Shown: in pieces, positions 1 through 11,470 of the stretch | Layout of the letters: every line of letters begins with the position of its first letter | Position numbering within the stretch: position 1 is the first letter of the stretch | DNA from: Gymnopilus junonius | Lineage: Eukaryota; Basidiomycota; Agaricomycetes; Agaricales; Galerinaceae | DNA length: 64,000 nucleotides | Assembly (NCBI GenBank): GCA_015501075.1 | Contig: JADNYJ010000139.1 | Coordinates: 1 to 64,000 of the forward strand | Direction: 5' to 3' | Program-made: the position numbers and the translations under genes | Notes under the pieces: model-generated | Seen by the model: only the letters and a program-made list of their open reading frames with translations | Databases searched by the model: none | Told to the model about the DNA's origin: nothing

Positions 1-3000
1 GACGGACGTATCTCAACTTGTAGGAGGAAAATTCAGTACGACTTGAATGGAAGAGAAAAAAAAATAAAGGAAGGGGGAAGGAAGCAAGAGCCTAATGAAC
101 TAAGACCTCTCCTTGCCGTATATCTGGAAACCTGAATTGCACAGTTTACGTAGAAAGATAGATCCTAGTCAACGCATTCGACCTGTCAAACAAAAAGAAA
201 AAAAAAAGGAAAAGGCAGAGAGAGAGTCAGAGGATCGCTTAGGGACACGTTCAAGGGTAGGGCGCTGGGCGGTGCGATAAGCCCATGGCCAGTTGGAGAG
301 TAAAATTAAATAAAGCTGAATTGGCCGCCACCAGGAATTCGGAAGCGTCGGCTTACTTTGGAAGTTACCAGTGCACAGGATATTAGAAATCTGAATTGTT
401 TTCCGCCCTGCATGCTCGACTACAGAGAAGGTGCGGTGAAGGAGATGAACTTGTTGACATTCAGGCGGAGCGCAGGGATCGAATCTTGGACCGGTAATCG
501 CTTCGTATGCAGGTGACTTGCAGCGTGGCTTGAGCGTGGTCGAGGGTTACATCGTGTGTGAGAATGGCTTCCGAGTATCAATAGACAAAGGCTTTAACTG
601 TAGTGCACTCATGTCGCTTAGGAGAGAAAGATTAATTGGTAATGGACTCACAGATATGCTCAGAGGACCAAGGTTCAAGTGGTGCACAGAGGAGAGAACA
701 CCGATCTTCAGTAGCGACATCAGAGCTCAGGAAGTCATTTTTCATATCAGTTCAGACAGGTTTAGCTGTTTCTGTCAACCGCTTGTGATGGTCAGTTGTG
801 CATTACATATATGGTGTGCCTATTCCATTTCAGTTTCCTCAACGCCGCCCTCCAATCACAAAACTTTGATCAGAACATGACGCGTGTTGTTCGAGGCTGT
901 TCGCAAAACCCAGTTATCCAGATATATTGGGGTGAGAAAGTAGGTCAAGGGAGACTTACTTGAAAAATGTACATGAGAGTACTTTGATGAGACGACAGTA
1001 TTTAGTCTATCGTCACCCATCATGTCGGGTCAGCGGGGTGGAAACCCAGAAATCTGAGCTTTGGGGCCTGACTTTAAATGTCGTTATGCTTGCTACTCGC
1101 TTACGCGCTTTCAATTGCAAGTGTTAGATCCAAATAAAACGGGACTATAAGTAGGCAAGCATAGGACGAGCCCCGAAGTGCATTGCGATTCAAAGACTAG
1201 CCGTAGGTCACGTAAACTGTGAAGTGGACCCTAACCGCCAAAGCACAAAGCCTGCTTGGCCGAGAGAGGAGGCAATATTGGTTCAAATACCAGAGTAGCA
1301 GTGCAATAAGTCGTATTCAGTGCAAGAAGCTATGAGCAAGGGCATATTCGAAGCGAAAGATGTGAGAGGAGGGAGAAAAAAGGAAGACCCGACGATGCTG
1401 GCCAGTCAAAGCCGTAGCCAAACAGACTGCAACACCTTTTCAACTCTAATTTTAGCGTATCAACGGACGACATCCACATTCCTCCTCCTTCTCAGAAGTA
1501 TCCTGCTACAATCTCTACTTTCCTGCTACGAGTTGGACGAAAAGATATCAAACTGAAGGCCTTTCTGTATCTACTCTGCTTGAAGAGGTCTTTTGGTGAG
1601 GAAAAATCGTTATGTTTAGCCAGGCGCACCTGATCATATACCGTAAGTTCTAGCTCTGTGTTATGAGGCATTGCCCTGCCTATAGTGCGGCGGTGCTCAT
1701 CATGTTCTTGCCGGACCTGCATTACTATTTGGAATTGTATATGAGCCGTTGGAAGTCGAGTTGGCAGTAGTGCCGGTGTGTTTCTTCATCTCACTCCCGA
1801 TGGCCAACGCCAGTCTCAAGTCTTGCTCCAGACATCTGCTCAAACTTGGCACTCATCAACCTCGGCATACCGCAATCCTACTATTTCGTCGGGTTTCATC
1901 AACTTGTGAGTTTATGGGTGTTTCTATGACCGTTTTGCTTACCAACGCCCTCAGCCAGAAGATGGACCCCATTGACTATCACCCTTTCGAATAGGCCCGA
2001 CTGGATGGCAGACTGAAGCATGAGACATATAGCCTTCTCCTGGAGACGTAGAGCTGGTAATATCCATCACAATCCTCCCCTTTTGTTCGTCCTCGTTAAA
2101 CAGTATGGTTTTGATCCAGGGACGTAACTCATGCCACGTCATCGGCACACTCAAGCTACTCAAGCTCCATCGCTCCTTGGATAGTGGACTTGAAAGGCGC
2201 TTCGGTCATAATGATACTATGTCAATAGTCAAGTGCCGGCGCGCTTTTCTCATCTCACTCCTGATGACTAGCACCGACCTCAGGCTCAAGGCTTACGCTA
2301 GTCGTGTAGCCTATGGTTAGCGTGCGTTTTCCTCAAGGATCTGTACTTTAACGACCCCCACGCGGGTGTTGATTATCTATCTGTAAACTCATGTGTTTCT
2401 GCCGCCGCTATCGTTGTCCTTTCTGACCAGGAACCTCTTCCAGGGACCCAGCGTGGACCCGCTGACGTGTTTGTCCTCATTATATTACGAGTAGTGAGCC
2501 GAAGCACCTGCTTTACTCCTTCGATATGGACCTTTGAAATTTGGGAATCGCTCGTGTTCGCCGCCCGTGTATGGTTGTGCTCCAGCCTTTCAACCTTTGC
2601 CTCTCCATAAGGAACTGTGGTTGCTCTTAATCTATCCACTTGTATGTCCATTTTTCTATCACTTCTGTCATCGTCGAAGCTTTTTTGACGGATCCCCTTT
2701 CTAACCTGTGGCTACTTCATTATGGTATACTGTAACTGCACATGGACAGATCCTCGTATTCATATTCTGCTGACGGTGAAACCTCAGGCTGCAGCCTGGA
2801 AACTTGAATATTGAAATAGGTCAGCTTTATTTGGATCAACTTAAAATAACTTCACCGCATCACCGCCGCTGGGTCGAATTTTCATTCTTTCAATTTTCCA
2901 CTGTCTTTACCGCCCTTTCTTTGCCTCGGTAATCGGAGGGGGAGGAGGACAGCTTGTCATTGGAGTGACTTCAGCATCAAGCTCAAATATCAATGTTGGC

Positions 3001-4549
3001 GGTCGGTCGAGCTGTTTATATCAGCCACTGTGTAGAATTCTAAAGTAGAATCGTCAACTATATATATACCTCGACGTCAGTGGTGTTACCCCTGTCCTGT
3101 ATCAAGAAGACAAGGATTGGTTCAATGCTCATGTGGCAGAATTCTACTGGTGGGAGGAAGACTCGTAGTAAATCTAATTTCGTAGTGGGACGATGCTATG
3201 AACTTAGATAAGGGTAATTTTAGTCAAAAGCTCATTGTTTTCTGATAAAGGGAGTTACATAGTTGAGAAACCCCGAAAGAAAATTATTATGACTCTTCGA
3301 GAGAGGCCGGTTTAGAAGGCTCGACCCGGTGACCATCCAAGTCATTTGATTAAAGGAGAGCCTGATCTGAAGTCGTGTCGAGTTAAAGCCAAAAGCCTCA
3401 TAAATTAAATAATTATCTACACAATATAGGTCAATCCACCGTTTGCGTTAGATGCGGTCGCTTCCATAGGTTCTTCGTAGAATCTCTGATTAGCGTAAAT
3501 CACTATGCTAAAGCCCCGATGCGTTCGCGACCCCAGCTCAAATCTCGGTATTTGATGTGGGGAACCGGTCGGCGGTCAGCCACTGGCCGGTATCTCAAAC
3601 GAGGTTTACTAACCAAGGGAATTTCTCAGTAAAATTAACTTTTTATAGACAGCGCTACATACTCACTTGATATTGATGTTGATATTGATATTCGCTGACT
3701 TTGACGCTGATTTTGATAATCAACTGGGGTCCCCTAAATGGATTCTATTTTTGGCGTCCTTCCTCAGCTGAAAATATAACTGTCATCCATTGGAATACTA
3801 GAGATTCGCTTCGAATTATGCCGACTCCAGCTAGTGGAGGTACTCCAAATGTAATCCAATTCATTCTAATAGATAGGTACTGAAGTGAATGCCCTCTGGA
3901 TTGACCTACACAAATTTGTTGATTTGATTAAGAAGACACTATACCCGAGAGATGCTCTGAAAGTATACAAGTATGAATATCTCCTCGAAGGTAGGGATAT
4001 ACATCGCAAACAATGACGACGTCAAAGTAAGTACCGGTGTTTAGAATTCTACTGTGCGTGTCATACTTCCCTTCATGAAGACATCAGCGCCGCTTTCTTT
4101 TTCGGACACAGGTTATATCTATTATCTCCTGATGCTAATTCCGATGTCAAATGTTGGAGCTTCACGATAAGAGGCATTGCTGGCCTTATGGGTTTTGGGG
4201 CTGCTTTATACCCACTCCCCATTTATAAATATCCCCCTCTGGGTGAATAGAACATTGTTTGACCCATGGTTAGGCAGTTTATGGACTTATATATAGGATT
4301 AACTGGGCCCGTTTCGAGCTTGTTTACTTTCAATTTCCAATAAGAACTCTGTTGTTAGATTTGGAAGTTTGGATATTTTCAATCTTCAGGAATTCGGAAA
4401 TGAGGAAATGCCACAGAACGGAAAAAAAGGAACCATGCAACATAAAGCCACCTTTGGCTGATGATGTGAATGCATTCTATTTTTCGACCTAGCTCATTAG
4501 ATTAAATATAATCAAGGTACAACGTTATCCTCATACCAATACCACTGAC
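1..4549. other. Gene-poor left flank
   Basis: No gene is recognised in this stretch. Open frames are short and lack consistent splice sites or known motifs. The most protein-like frame is on the minus strand at about 2163-1951 (hydrophilic, with the segment WHELRPWIKTILFNEDEQKG), which I cannot assign. The stretch includes a purine-rich run near 185-235, a degenerate GATATT-type simple repeat near 3667-3718, and a diverged direct repeat listed separately. Confidence 0.5.
1771..2287 (+). repeat. Diverged direct repeat pair (~50 bp units)
   Basis: A segment at about 1771-1823 and another at about 2233-2287 align along their length. Both begin GTGCCGG and contain CATCTCACTCC(C/T)GATG followed by a CTCAAG-type stretch. 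They may be traces of an old tandem duplication or degraded mobile element. No gene is attached to them. Confidence 0.45.
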
Positions 4550-5372
4550 ATGAAGATAATCCTCTATGATATTCCTTCTCGTATCCACCAGAAAGCTTGG
4601 TCTCCAAATACGTGGAAGACCAGGTGAGATCTTGCGCGCTAAAGTTCTGGATGATTAAAAAATACTAACTGATTATGAATCACTTACCCTACATAGATAT
4701 TGTCTTAATTACAAAGGGATCCCTTATCGAACCGAGTGGGTCAAATACCAAGACACCCAGCAGCTTTACCAAAACCTCGGACTGAAATCAAAATCAGCGC
4801 TGCCGGATGGAACACCTCGACACACACTTCCAGTCATCCATGACCCATCCACAGGCGTGAGCATGAACGAATCATTCGACATTGCCCTATATCTCGACAT
4901 CCAATATCCTGCAACTCCCAAGGTCATCCCAAATCACTCTGAATGCCTGCAAGCCGCGTTCTCTGTCGCTTTCGCCGACCACCTGAAGCCCATCTGGAAC
5001 TTCGTCACAGCCACTGAATGCGGCATCCTCAATCCCTGCAGCGCGGTGCTGTTTTGTCTGTCAAGGGAGAAGTTATTCGGGGTGGAGAGGCTAGAAGACC
5101 TCACACCGAAGGGAGAGGAGAGGGTTAGGGAGTGGAAGAAGCTCGAGCAGGGGTTCGGCATGGTCACTGTGTGGTATGCGATGAATGGGGGGAGTGGGCC
5201 ATTTATGTGGGATGAGCCATGTTGGGCAGATTTTGTAGTTGGCGGATACATGATGTGGATTAGGTCCACGTTGGGTGAGGAGAGCAAGGAATGGAGGGAT
5301 ATTATGGGGTGGAATGGCGGACGATGGAAGGGTCTTGTAGAGGGCTTGAAATGGTACGAAGATGTAGTTTAA
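4550..5372 (+). CDS. Glutathione S-transferase (fungal FuA/etherase-like type)
   Basis: Two exons, 4550-4623 and 4697-5372, are joined by a 73-nt GT-AG intron (GTGAGA donor, ACATAG acceptor), giving 249 residues. The N-terminus reads MKIILYDIPSR and then KAWSPNTWKTR across the splice site, followed by YCLNYKGIPYRTEWV. This is the thioredoxin-fold start typical of basidiomycete GSTs related to bacterial LigE etherase (GST-FuA/GTE group). The segment LPVIHDPSTG, then ESFDIALYLD, contains the cis-proline and the ES glutathione-binding site. The rest forms the helical C-terminal domain. Such enzymes conjugate or bind glutathione in the cytosol and are linked to detoxification of wood extractives and aromatics. 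The start codon is the first ATG before the conserved motif. A truncated paralogue lies at 27.3-27.7 kb. The substrate cannot be inferred. Confidence 0.88.
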
Positions 5373-5623
5373 GAGTTGGTGCAAAAAATTTTCCTGTAGA
5401 TGTATCAGTATATCAATTCGAGGAGTGTTCATATACTCATATTGTCGAAAGAGAGGAAACTCTTCATTGAGTGATGATAACTGTAACAAAGAATTATCCA
5501 TGAGCGCACTAGGGATTGCAGACGAATTTCAAGCAAAAAATGTCATGACTTTTTGTAGAGAATCTCGCCTGACAGATAGTATGTCACCATCGCAGTTGTA
5601 AGGAATACATTACAAGTCGAACA

Positions 5624-6519
5624 GTGGATGTGAACAGACATGTGTCGCATTATGGCAGTTTTGAGTTTATCACAACAAGAAAATTCCTGCCAGGAATTTT
5701 CTTGTTTCCGCAAGTACAAGAAAATTCCGAGGATGTTGATCAGGAAGAAGTTGAGGGTCAGACGTCAGAGGGTGATGTTCGCCTTCCACGGCGACCAGGT
5801 AAATCTTCCTTTGCTGTCCTTCCGATGTGGTCCACTGACGACTTTCTCTAGCCTCAGGCTACCCAAGGACTCTGGTGCAGCTGTCACATTTCCTTGACAT
5901 CCCTGACTTTGAACAACACATCCGACGTTTTCTCTATGATCAGCTTCATCCAGACTCTGAGGTTTGTGGAATGGATGTCGACATTGAGGAATGCCCCGGA
6001 ATCTCGCCCACCATGCGCCTCAAAGTTTTTCACTCAGCCGCTGCTGTGTACCATGCACCGAGTGACCTCTCTGGGATTGGCGGGATGCACAGGGAGTATA
6101 TACGCGCGACGCAAGCATGGCATGGTGGTCCTGCACGCTATGATTGCATTTTTGTGGAACGCGAGCCCGAGGAGGAGGGCTTTCATGCACTTGGCGTGGC
6201 ACAAGTCCGAGTGTTCTTTTCATTTGAGCACAACAATGTCGCCTATGCCTGTGCTTTTGTGAAGTGGTTTGAAACCCACGGAGACAGTCCATGCCCAGAC
6301 ACTGGCTTGTGGAGGGTCAAACCTGATTTTACGGCTCGTGGTCGGAGGATGTGTTCTGTTATTCATATTGATTCTATTCTACGCGCCGCCCATCTGATTG
6401 GAGTTTATGGAGACAAATTCATTCCTAGCCACCTTCGTTATCATCATTCTCTTGATGCTTTCAAGCTCTTCTATGTAAATAAGTTTGCAGACCATCATGC
6501 TCGCGAGATAGCATATTAA
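5624..6519 (+). pseudogene. Plavaka-type transposase, C-terminal remnant
   Basis: A frame from about 5624 runs to a donor at 5798/5799. A 59-nt intron ends at 5857, and exon 5858-6519 follows. Across the junction the protein reads RRPG-YPRTLVQLSHFLDIP and then FLYDQLHPDSE. It continues with APSDLSGIGGMHREYIRAT, a FVKWFETHGDSPCPDTGLW segment, VIHIDSILRAAHLIGVYG, and FKLFYVNKFADHHAREIAY at the end. From memory this matches the conserved C-terminal part of Plavaka transposases (CMC/CACTA-like DNA transposons of Agaricomycetes). The upstream catalytic region is missing, so it cannot transpose by itself. A 31-bp palindrome sits in the first exon. The convergent gene ending at 6563 may belong to the same element. 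Confidence 0.7.
5675..5705. repeat. 31-bp perfect palindrome with a third half-site
   Basis: Two 15-bp arms, ACAAGAAAATTCCTG and its reverse complement, flank one C. A further direct copy, ACAAGAAAATTCC, lies at 5716-5728. The three half-sites fall within the transposase-remnant frame. They could be a small insertion or a binding site; function is unknown. Confidence 0.8.
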
Positions 6520-6562
6520 TAAAGATATATTCATTTTGGAAAGCTAAGAACAAAGGGAAAAG

Positions 6563-7346
6563 TCAAGCTTGCTCCGCAAGCTCAATCATTTTGCGGTACG
6601 ACTTGCGGACATGACGTCGGAGAGTATCTAAAGTAAAAAGCTGCATGCGTAGGTAGACAGCGAGGAATTTGGCACGTTGTCGAGAGATGGCAGGGCCAGG
6701 TGCTGCAGTATGAGGCGAGACAAGAGCGGGCACAGGGGGGAGCTAAAAGATCAATCAATGAAACAAATTTGACAGAATAGAAAGACTAGACACACCGATG
6801 TTTCACTCGTAGATTTAATTTGATGGTCGTTGTTGGCCTCCCATTCCTCGGCAGCTAACTTTGCAAATCGTCTGTCGAACCATGACTTGGTGAAGGTCTC
6901 TGGCATGGAGTCAGGGCTGGGGAACATGCCCATGAAGTCTTTGATGACCTGCGGCAGGGATTGACCTTCCGCAGGCTTCACCTCGATTGACAACTTTTCT
7001 TGGAGAAGTGTAGTGCTGGCTGTCGGCACTAACGGAGGCAACGGGGCTGGTGGGTGTGTCAGTGACGATGCCGCTGGTGGTGGTTGCGAGTCTGGTTCTG
7101 TCTGGGACTCAGGGTCTGAAGGCAAAATGAGGGCCTGTGACTGAAATTCATGAGTCAAGTGTGAAAACAGATAGAGAAAATTTAGAATACACACACCTGC
7201 CGTTCCCATGAAACTGAACTCTCTACTACCATTGTCTCAGAGTCTGCAAACACTGCCTCTTCAGATTCAGATTCAGAGCCCGAGTCGACCCATTGATGGC
7301 GAGAGTAGCTGTAGCGGCGGCCAGGGCTCGCTTTTGGAATGAACAT
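6563..7346 (-). CDS. Unknown 224-aa protein next to transposase remnant
   Basis: Three exons on the minus strand are 7346-7197, 7140-6796 and 6742-6563, all in phase 0 with GT-AG introns of 56 and 53 nt. They encode 224 residues. The N-terminus begins MFIPKASPGRRYSY and has an acidic SGSESESEE run. A Pro/Ser-rich middle (about residues 55-85) follows, then a helical part with FTKSWFDRRFAKLAAEEWE. The C-terminus is basic, with VYLRMQLFTLDTLRRHVRKS. No known domain is recognised. An upstream stop in the same frame and a TTTCAG acceptor just before the ATG suggest a 5'UTR intron. The stop lies 43 bp from the converging Plavaka stop, which suggests it is a second ORF of the same transposon. It could also be a host gene. 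The gene structure is convincing; the function is not known. Confidence 0.6.
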
Positions 7347-8127
7347 GTTCTGAAAGACAGATTGGGGTGAATGATGACTTACTCACGCCTTATCGATGAC
7401 AAAACTTCTAGATGGGTTGGACAAGTTGAGGGATAAACAATGGATAACAGTATAGAAAGACGAGTTGAAAGACGGAGACGGAGTATAAGACGAGGAAAGA
7501 TCGATGACAAAAGAAGAAGAACCCAAAAGTAGAAGACATCACGTGAAAGTCAAAGCAAAAGAGCGGGCAGTTTTACTGATGTGTAAGTATATGTACATAT
7601 ATATTTTCAATGAGTGCTTGTGTGTATTATCGAACAAGAGGAAACCGTGCGCTGGGAGATTATAGATGGATGTTCAGCTAAAATGTTAGGATTACTTAAA
7701 GAGAATCTCACCTGATGGATAGCGTATCTCTTCATTTGGGGCGTAATTGTGACGGGACATGTGACACAGTATGTTTATCATCTCAACATGAACCCACAAC
7801 AACGCAAAAGTTCTGAAGAAGGGCAACACCAGCATGTCCAAGGTGAGCGGGACCGTTGCCATACACCCCCCACTGCTTCTGAACACGAGTGTAAAGGTCA
7901 ATTCCAACAGCGTGAAACTCACCGCCAAGAGGACATCAGATATCAAACGTCTGGTGGAACAAGCCAGTAACGACAAAGAAGCATGGACGGAATTCAAGAA
8001 CGGTAATGGGGTGAGTGACCTGGCATAAATGCGCTGGGAGAGAGTCTTCTTTCAGTCGTGCCTAGAATGTGTCTTAGGGGGTACGGAAGTACGTAAATAG
8101 AATTTGAACCACCGGTCCGTTGGGTAG
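7347..8127. other. Intergenic region, no gene recognised
   Basis: This stretch separates the unknown minus gene from the F-box pseudogene. Open frames on both strands at 7692-8028 are about 60-100 codons long but carry no recognisable motif. Left of position 8128 the sequence has no counterpart in the second duplication copy, so the duplication boundary and the lost 3' end of the F-box gene lie here. Confidence 0.5.
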
Positions 8128-9450
8128 ATTCGATCATGAGAGTATGCAAATTGGGTAGAGAGCGAGGATCACATGATTCAACAATGAAGCTCAAGGTCGC
8201 CGCCGTGGCACCGAGCCATGTCAATGATGTGAATACCGAGATCACGGCCTTCAGCGCAGGTTGTAAGTCCATTGGAATGTCCTCGATGTATAAGTACATC
8301 GTCCGGATATTGGAGAGCGATTTAACCGACGCAAAATGCGACAGTAATAGGCGTGCGATAGTGAGAAAAGTAGATCTGCTGCGGGAGTCTGCAAGGTGTA
8401 CCCGGTAGTTTTTTTTGTCAAAATCGTCCTCGTACAAGATCAGGCTAATTTCGGAGGGTCGACGAGGCTTGCAGGAGATATCGAACTGGATAGTTGATGT
8501 AGGAAAACCAGCGATGGCATATTTGAGGAATTCAGACAACCGCTGACACGCAATGTCAAGCACTGGTTCGGTTGATTGACCTTCTATAGCCCCACAATTG
8601 GACGCCAGCTCAAAGGAGCGGCATTGAGTTGAAGCAATGGTTGCTAAAACGGGTGCCCAAATGCGATGTCGACAATTGCCAATCATCAACTCTTCAAGAT
8701 CGGGGAGATGGACAGGGGAAGGGCGTTCCAACGACATCCGACCCTACATTAGTGAAATTGATTTGAAGATGCCGGATCTTCCGCATATTTCTCAATGCAG
8801 CAAGGACATCTGGCAAGGAGAATGAACCTCTGAGTGTGAGCTCCTGTATGTGCGAAATCCAAGGTGCGTGCAGGTTAAAGGAAATATTGGACGAGTGAAA
8901 TATCTTAACTGAGGGGCGTGATCGGTGAGGAAAGGAGCCGGACACCGGGTGAAAGGCGAAAATTCATTGCTAATTTGAATATCTGTAGCATAGGAGACGG
9001 TAGAAGTATTGCTGCCCAAGCACCATTCCACATATCGGAAGAGTCATCCAGAATAACATCGAGAACTTGAACTCTTTCCCATTCCTCCTTAATAATTGCA
9101 AAGAAACATTTAGTGATTCTTTCCAACCGCATCTTTCCCTGAATCCACAGAGGTGCCTTGCCGCTGCGATGAAGGATTTCCTTCCTCCACTGCTCCCTCA
9201 ACAGGATTGGATGGTTGAGGCTGATACATCTTCCCCATAGCAACGGAGAGTTGAGAGTAATTTCACGCCAGTCATGGCAAACTTGGGATGCCCGCATCAA
9301 CTTGCTCAGTGGCAAACCCTCGTTTTGAGATGTGTTGGTGAGAATGTGGGTCTCGAATATCAGGGAGAGGACGTCAGTGGAGAGGAGGGAAATAGAGGCC
9401 GGCGAATCGTTGATATCAAATGGAAAAATACTGCGGGATTCTAAGTCCAT
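8128..9450 (-). pseudogene. F-box protein gene, copy 1 (frameshifted, 3' end lost)
   Basis: The reading starts at ATG 9450 and runs leftward. The N-terminal part has SLLSTDVLSLIFETHI, then LSKLMRASQVCHDWREITL and SPLLWGRCISL, the pattern of basidiomycete F-box domains. Family members recruit substrates to SCF ubiquitin ligases through Skp1. The downstream part resembles a leucine-rich substrate-binding region. Against copy 2 there is a 1-nt deletion near 8966, another near 8893 and a 1-nt insertion near 8729. The last ~100 codons after about 8130 are replaced by unrelated sequence. No uninterrupted product can be made. The 5' side is separated from the neighbouring duplicated sequence by the hAT-like insertion at 9631. 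Confidence 0.8.
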
Positions 9451-9630
9451 GTTGCATGGAATCTCGTTGGAGAAAAGGTTTGAACAATGAAATCGAGAGC
9501 AACCGTTGGTTGCTAATATGCACGTGATAATCAACCAAATTTCTTTCGGGGCATCGGCCGGTTTTTCCCTAAGACCCGTTGTCGGGTGACAACCAACTGA
9601 TTGCACTTGTATGCTCGGTGGGGTTACGGG

Positions 9631-11066
9631 TAGTGTTGTCCCCGAAGTGAGGTGAAGCGAAGCGAAGTGAAACTTCGAGTCACTTTGTTGACAACAAAGT
9701 GGGTCGGAGTACACTTCGCGAAGTGAGACAAAGTCGGCGGTTCCCGCCATTCAAGACTCCTTAGGTATAGTGGGTAGATTACATCGATACACTGCTGGCA
9801 ACAGGTTATTTAAGTTGACCAAAAATGATTAAGAAAATAAATTAAACATGTTTATGTTCTTGGTCTGCTTTTCCATCACATAAAATCTATTTTCAACTCA
9901 ACAATTGCTGGTACAGAAATTCTTTTGTCAAACACTTCATTTTTAGCATATTTATAGGCCTATTAAATGCAATACTTGTGCTAAATTTTTCTGATCAAAA
10001 ATGGTGACAGAAAGGTAGACTTTATTGTTTTATTGTTCTCGTTGTCAATTGTAGTATTTAAGACAAGTTTTGGTCCCTTTAAAATAAGTTAAAAATATTT
10101 TCAATTCAGTTTGGGTGCGAAACATTGTTCTTTTTGTTTATCCAACAACAAAAATTCTTGCTAAATTTATCATTTATGAGACAACAAAAGAAATTGTGAA
10201 TGTAAAATTTAACAAAATCTTTTGTCTATACAAAAACACGATGTAAACTTTAGATTCTGTGGGGCTAAGAACTTTATAATACAGGTAGAATCTGTATTAT
10301 ATTTTTTCAGAATTAAAATATATTATTTTTAATAGATTCAAGAACTCGAAAAATGGTCGAAAACATGTAAACATGTTTAATTTATTTTTTTAATCATTTT
10401 TAGTCTACTTAAATAACCTGTTGCCAGCAGTGATACAGAGTATGTAGGGCTGTATTCGAACTGGAGTAAAAAAGTTATGATAGAATGTTGATGTTCTTTA
10501 CAAGGTCTTCGAGCTAGCCTTGAGGAGCTTGTCAATTGCATGTTCTGTGAGAGGTCCTGCTATAGAATAATCTGCCTCCCTCGCAAGGTCCTCGACGAAA
10601 GACAACCTTTCAGTGTTGTAAGAAATTTTCAGGACCTGAAGGCCTTCGAGCAAAGGCGGGATATGCGATTCCTACGCAATGCACATGTCTCTTTGCTCGA
10701 GGAGAAGACACGTTCACACGGCACAGAAGATGCCTGAGCCGGGAGTACATCCATTGCTACTCGGAATAGGAGCGGGTATTCATATTCATGTACCTACAAA
10801 GAAAGCAAGGTTCTACAGAAGTTATGTGTGTGCTACGGATGTAAAACTAGAGGGCGGACAGGAGGAGAGGGAGCGCACTTGCTTTTGGATTCTGAGGCGC
10901 GTCAGGACGCGCGCGCGGACCCATCACGTGGCAGATTGATCACTTCGAGTGACCTCGGCGAAGCGACTTCGGCTTACTTCGTTGTCAACGAAGTGATCCG
11001 AAGTGCCTTGGTTTCGAAGTGAAGCGAAGTGTACCTCGAAGTCGCTTAGCTTCGTGGACAACACTA
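9631..11066. mobile_element. Non-autonomous hAT-like element (1436 bp)
   Basis: The termini are inverted repeats TAGTGTTGTCC at the left and GGACAACACTA at the right. They are flanked by a perfect 8-bp target site duplication, GTTACGGG, at 9623-9630 and 11067-11074. An 8-bp duplication and YA-x-G ends are the signature of hAT transposons. Subterminal regions (9641-9740 and 10935-11055) are crowded with CGAAGTG/CACTTCG repeats in both orientations, as expected for transposase-binding sites. No transposase is encoded. About 640 bp of its length is a second nested element. Confidence 0.88.
9790..10432. mobile_element. MITE-like element nested inside the hAT-like element
   Basis: Inverted repeats of about 64 bp begin CACTGCTGGCAACAG and differ at only about three positions. 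They bound a very AT-rich, non-coding interior. With CACTG ends the target duplication is ATA (9787-9789 and 10433-10435), as in CACTA/CMC transposons. Reading the ends as ACTGC would instead give a 5-bp duplication, GATAC. The CMC reading is attractive because a Plavaka (CMC) transposase remnant lies 4 kb away, but sequence alone does not decide it. Confidence 0.8.
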
Positions 11067-11155
11067 GTTACGGGTACCCAGTATCAGATTGAATATAATA
11101 ATTAAATAATTATACCTTCGATAGATTACGATCCTGGTAAGCAATATTTTGTACT

Positions 11156-11470
11156 TAGTTCCTCTTAGCCCGAACGTTCTTAGAGCTGGCCTTTTTCACA
11201 GGAGCAGATTGAGCCTTCACCGCTTTGACAGCCTTCCTGAGAGCCTTCGCTGCTTTCTTGACAGACCCTTTCGTCGGCTTAGCAGCGGCCTTATTCTTAG
11301 GGTGATAGGCACACGCTTAGTGAGTGCGACGCATGAGCTCTGATTGCTGTAGGTCGTCGTTAGCATCCAGTTGAAACTCGAGATATAAACAGTGAGGACA
11401 TGCAAACTCGAGGTCTTCCTCTTCCAGTGCTCACCTCGCAAGCTTAGCACACTCCTCCCCGAACACACAG
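11156..11470 (-). pseudogene. M35-like metallopeptidase, copy 1 remnant (last exon only)
   Basis: This is the counterpart of the final exon of the gene at 29733-30708. A TGA stands where copy 2 has TGG in the ARWALEEE segment. A further stop follows the CRTH-equivalent segment, and the frame is broken before the basic Lys/Ala-rich tail. Compared with copy 2, about 730 bp holding the HExxH exon and the first exon are deleted just upstream, the sequence jumping at ACACAG/AACGTAA. This copy is non-functional. Confidence 0.75.

Noticed and set aside
1240..1300. tRNA-like A and B box words (TTGGCCGAGAG and GGTTCAAATACC)
   Set aside because: The spacing is too short for a tRNA, the arms do not pair and no acceptor stem is visible.
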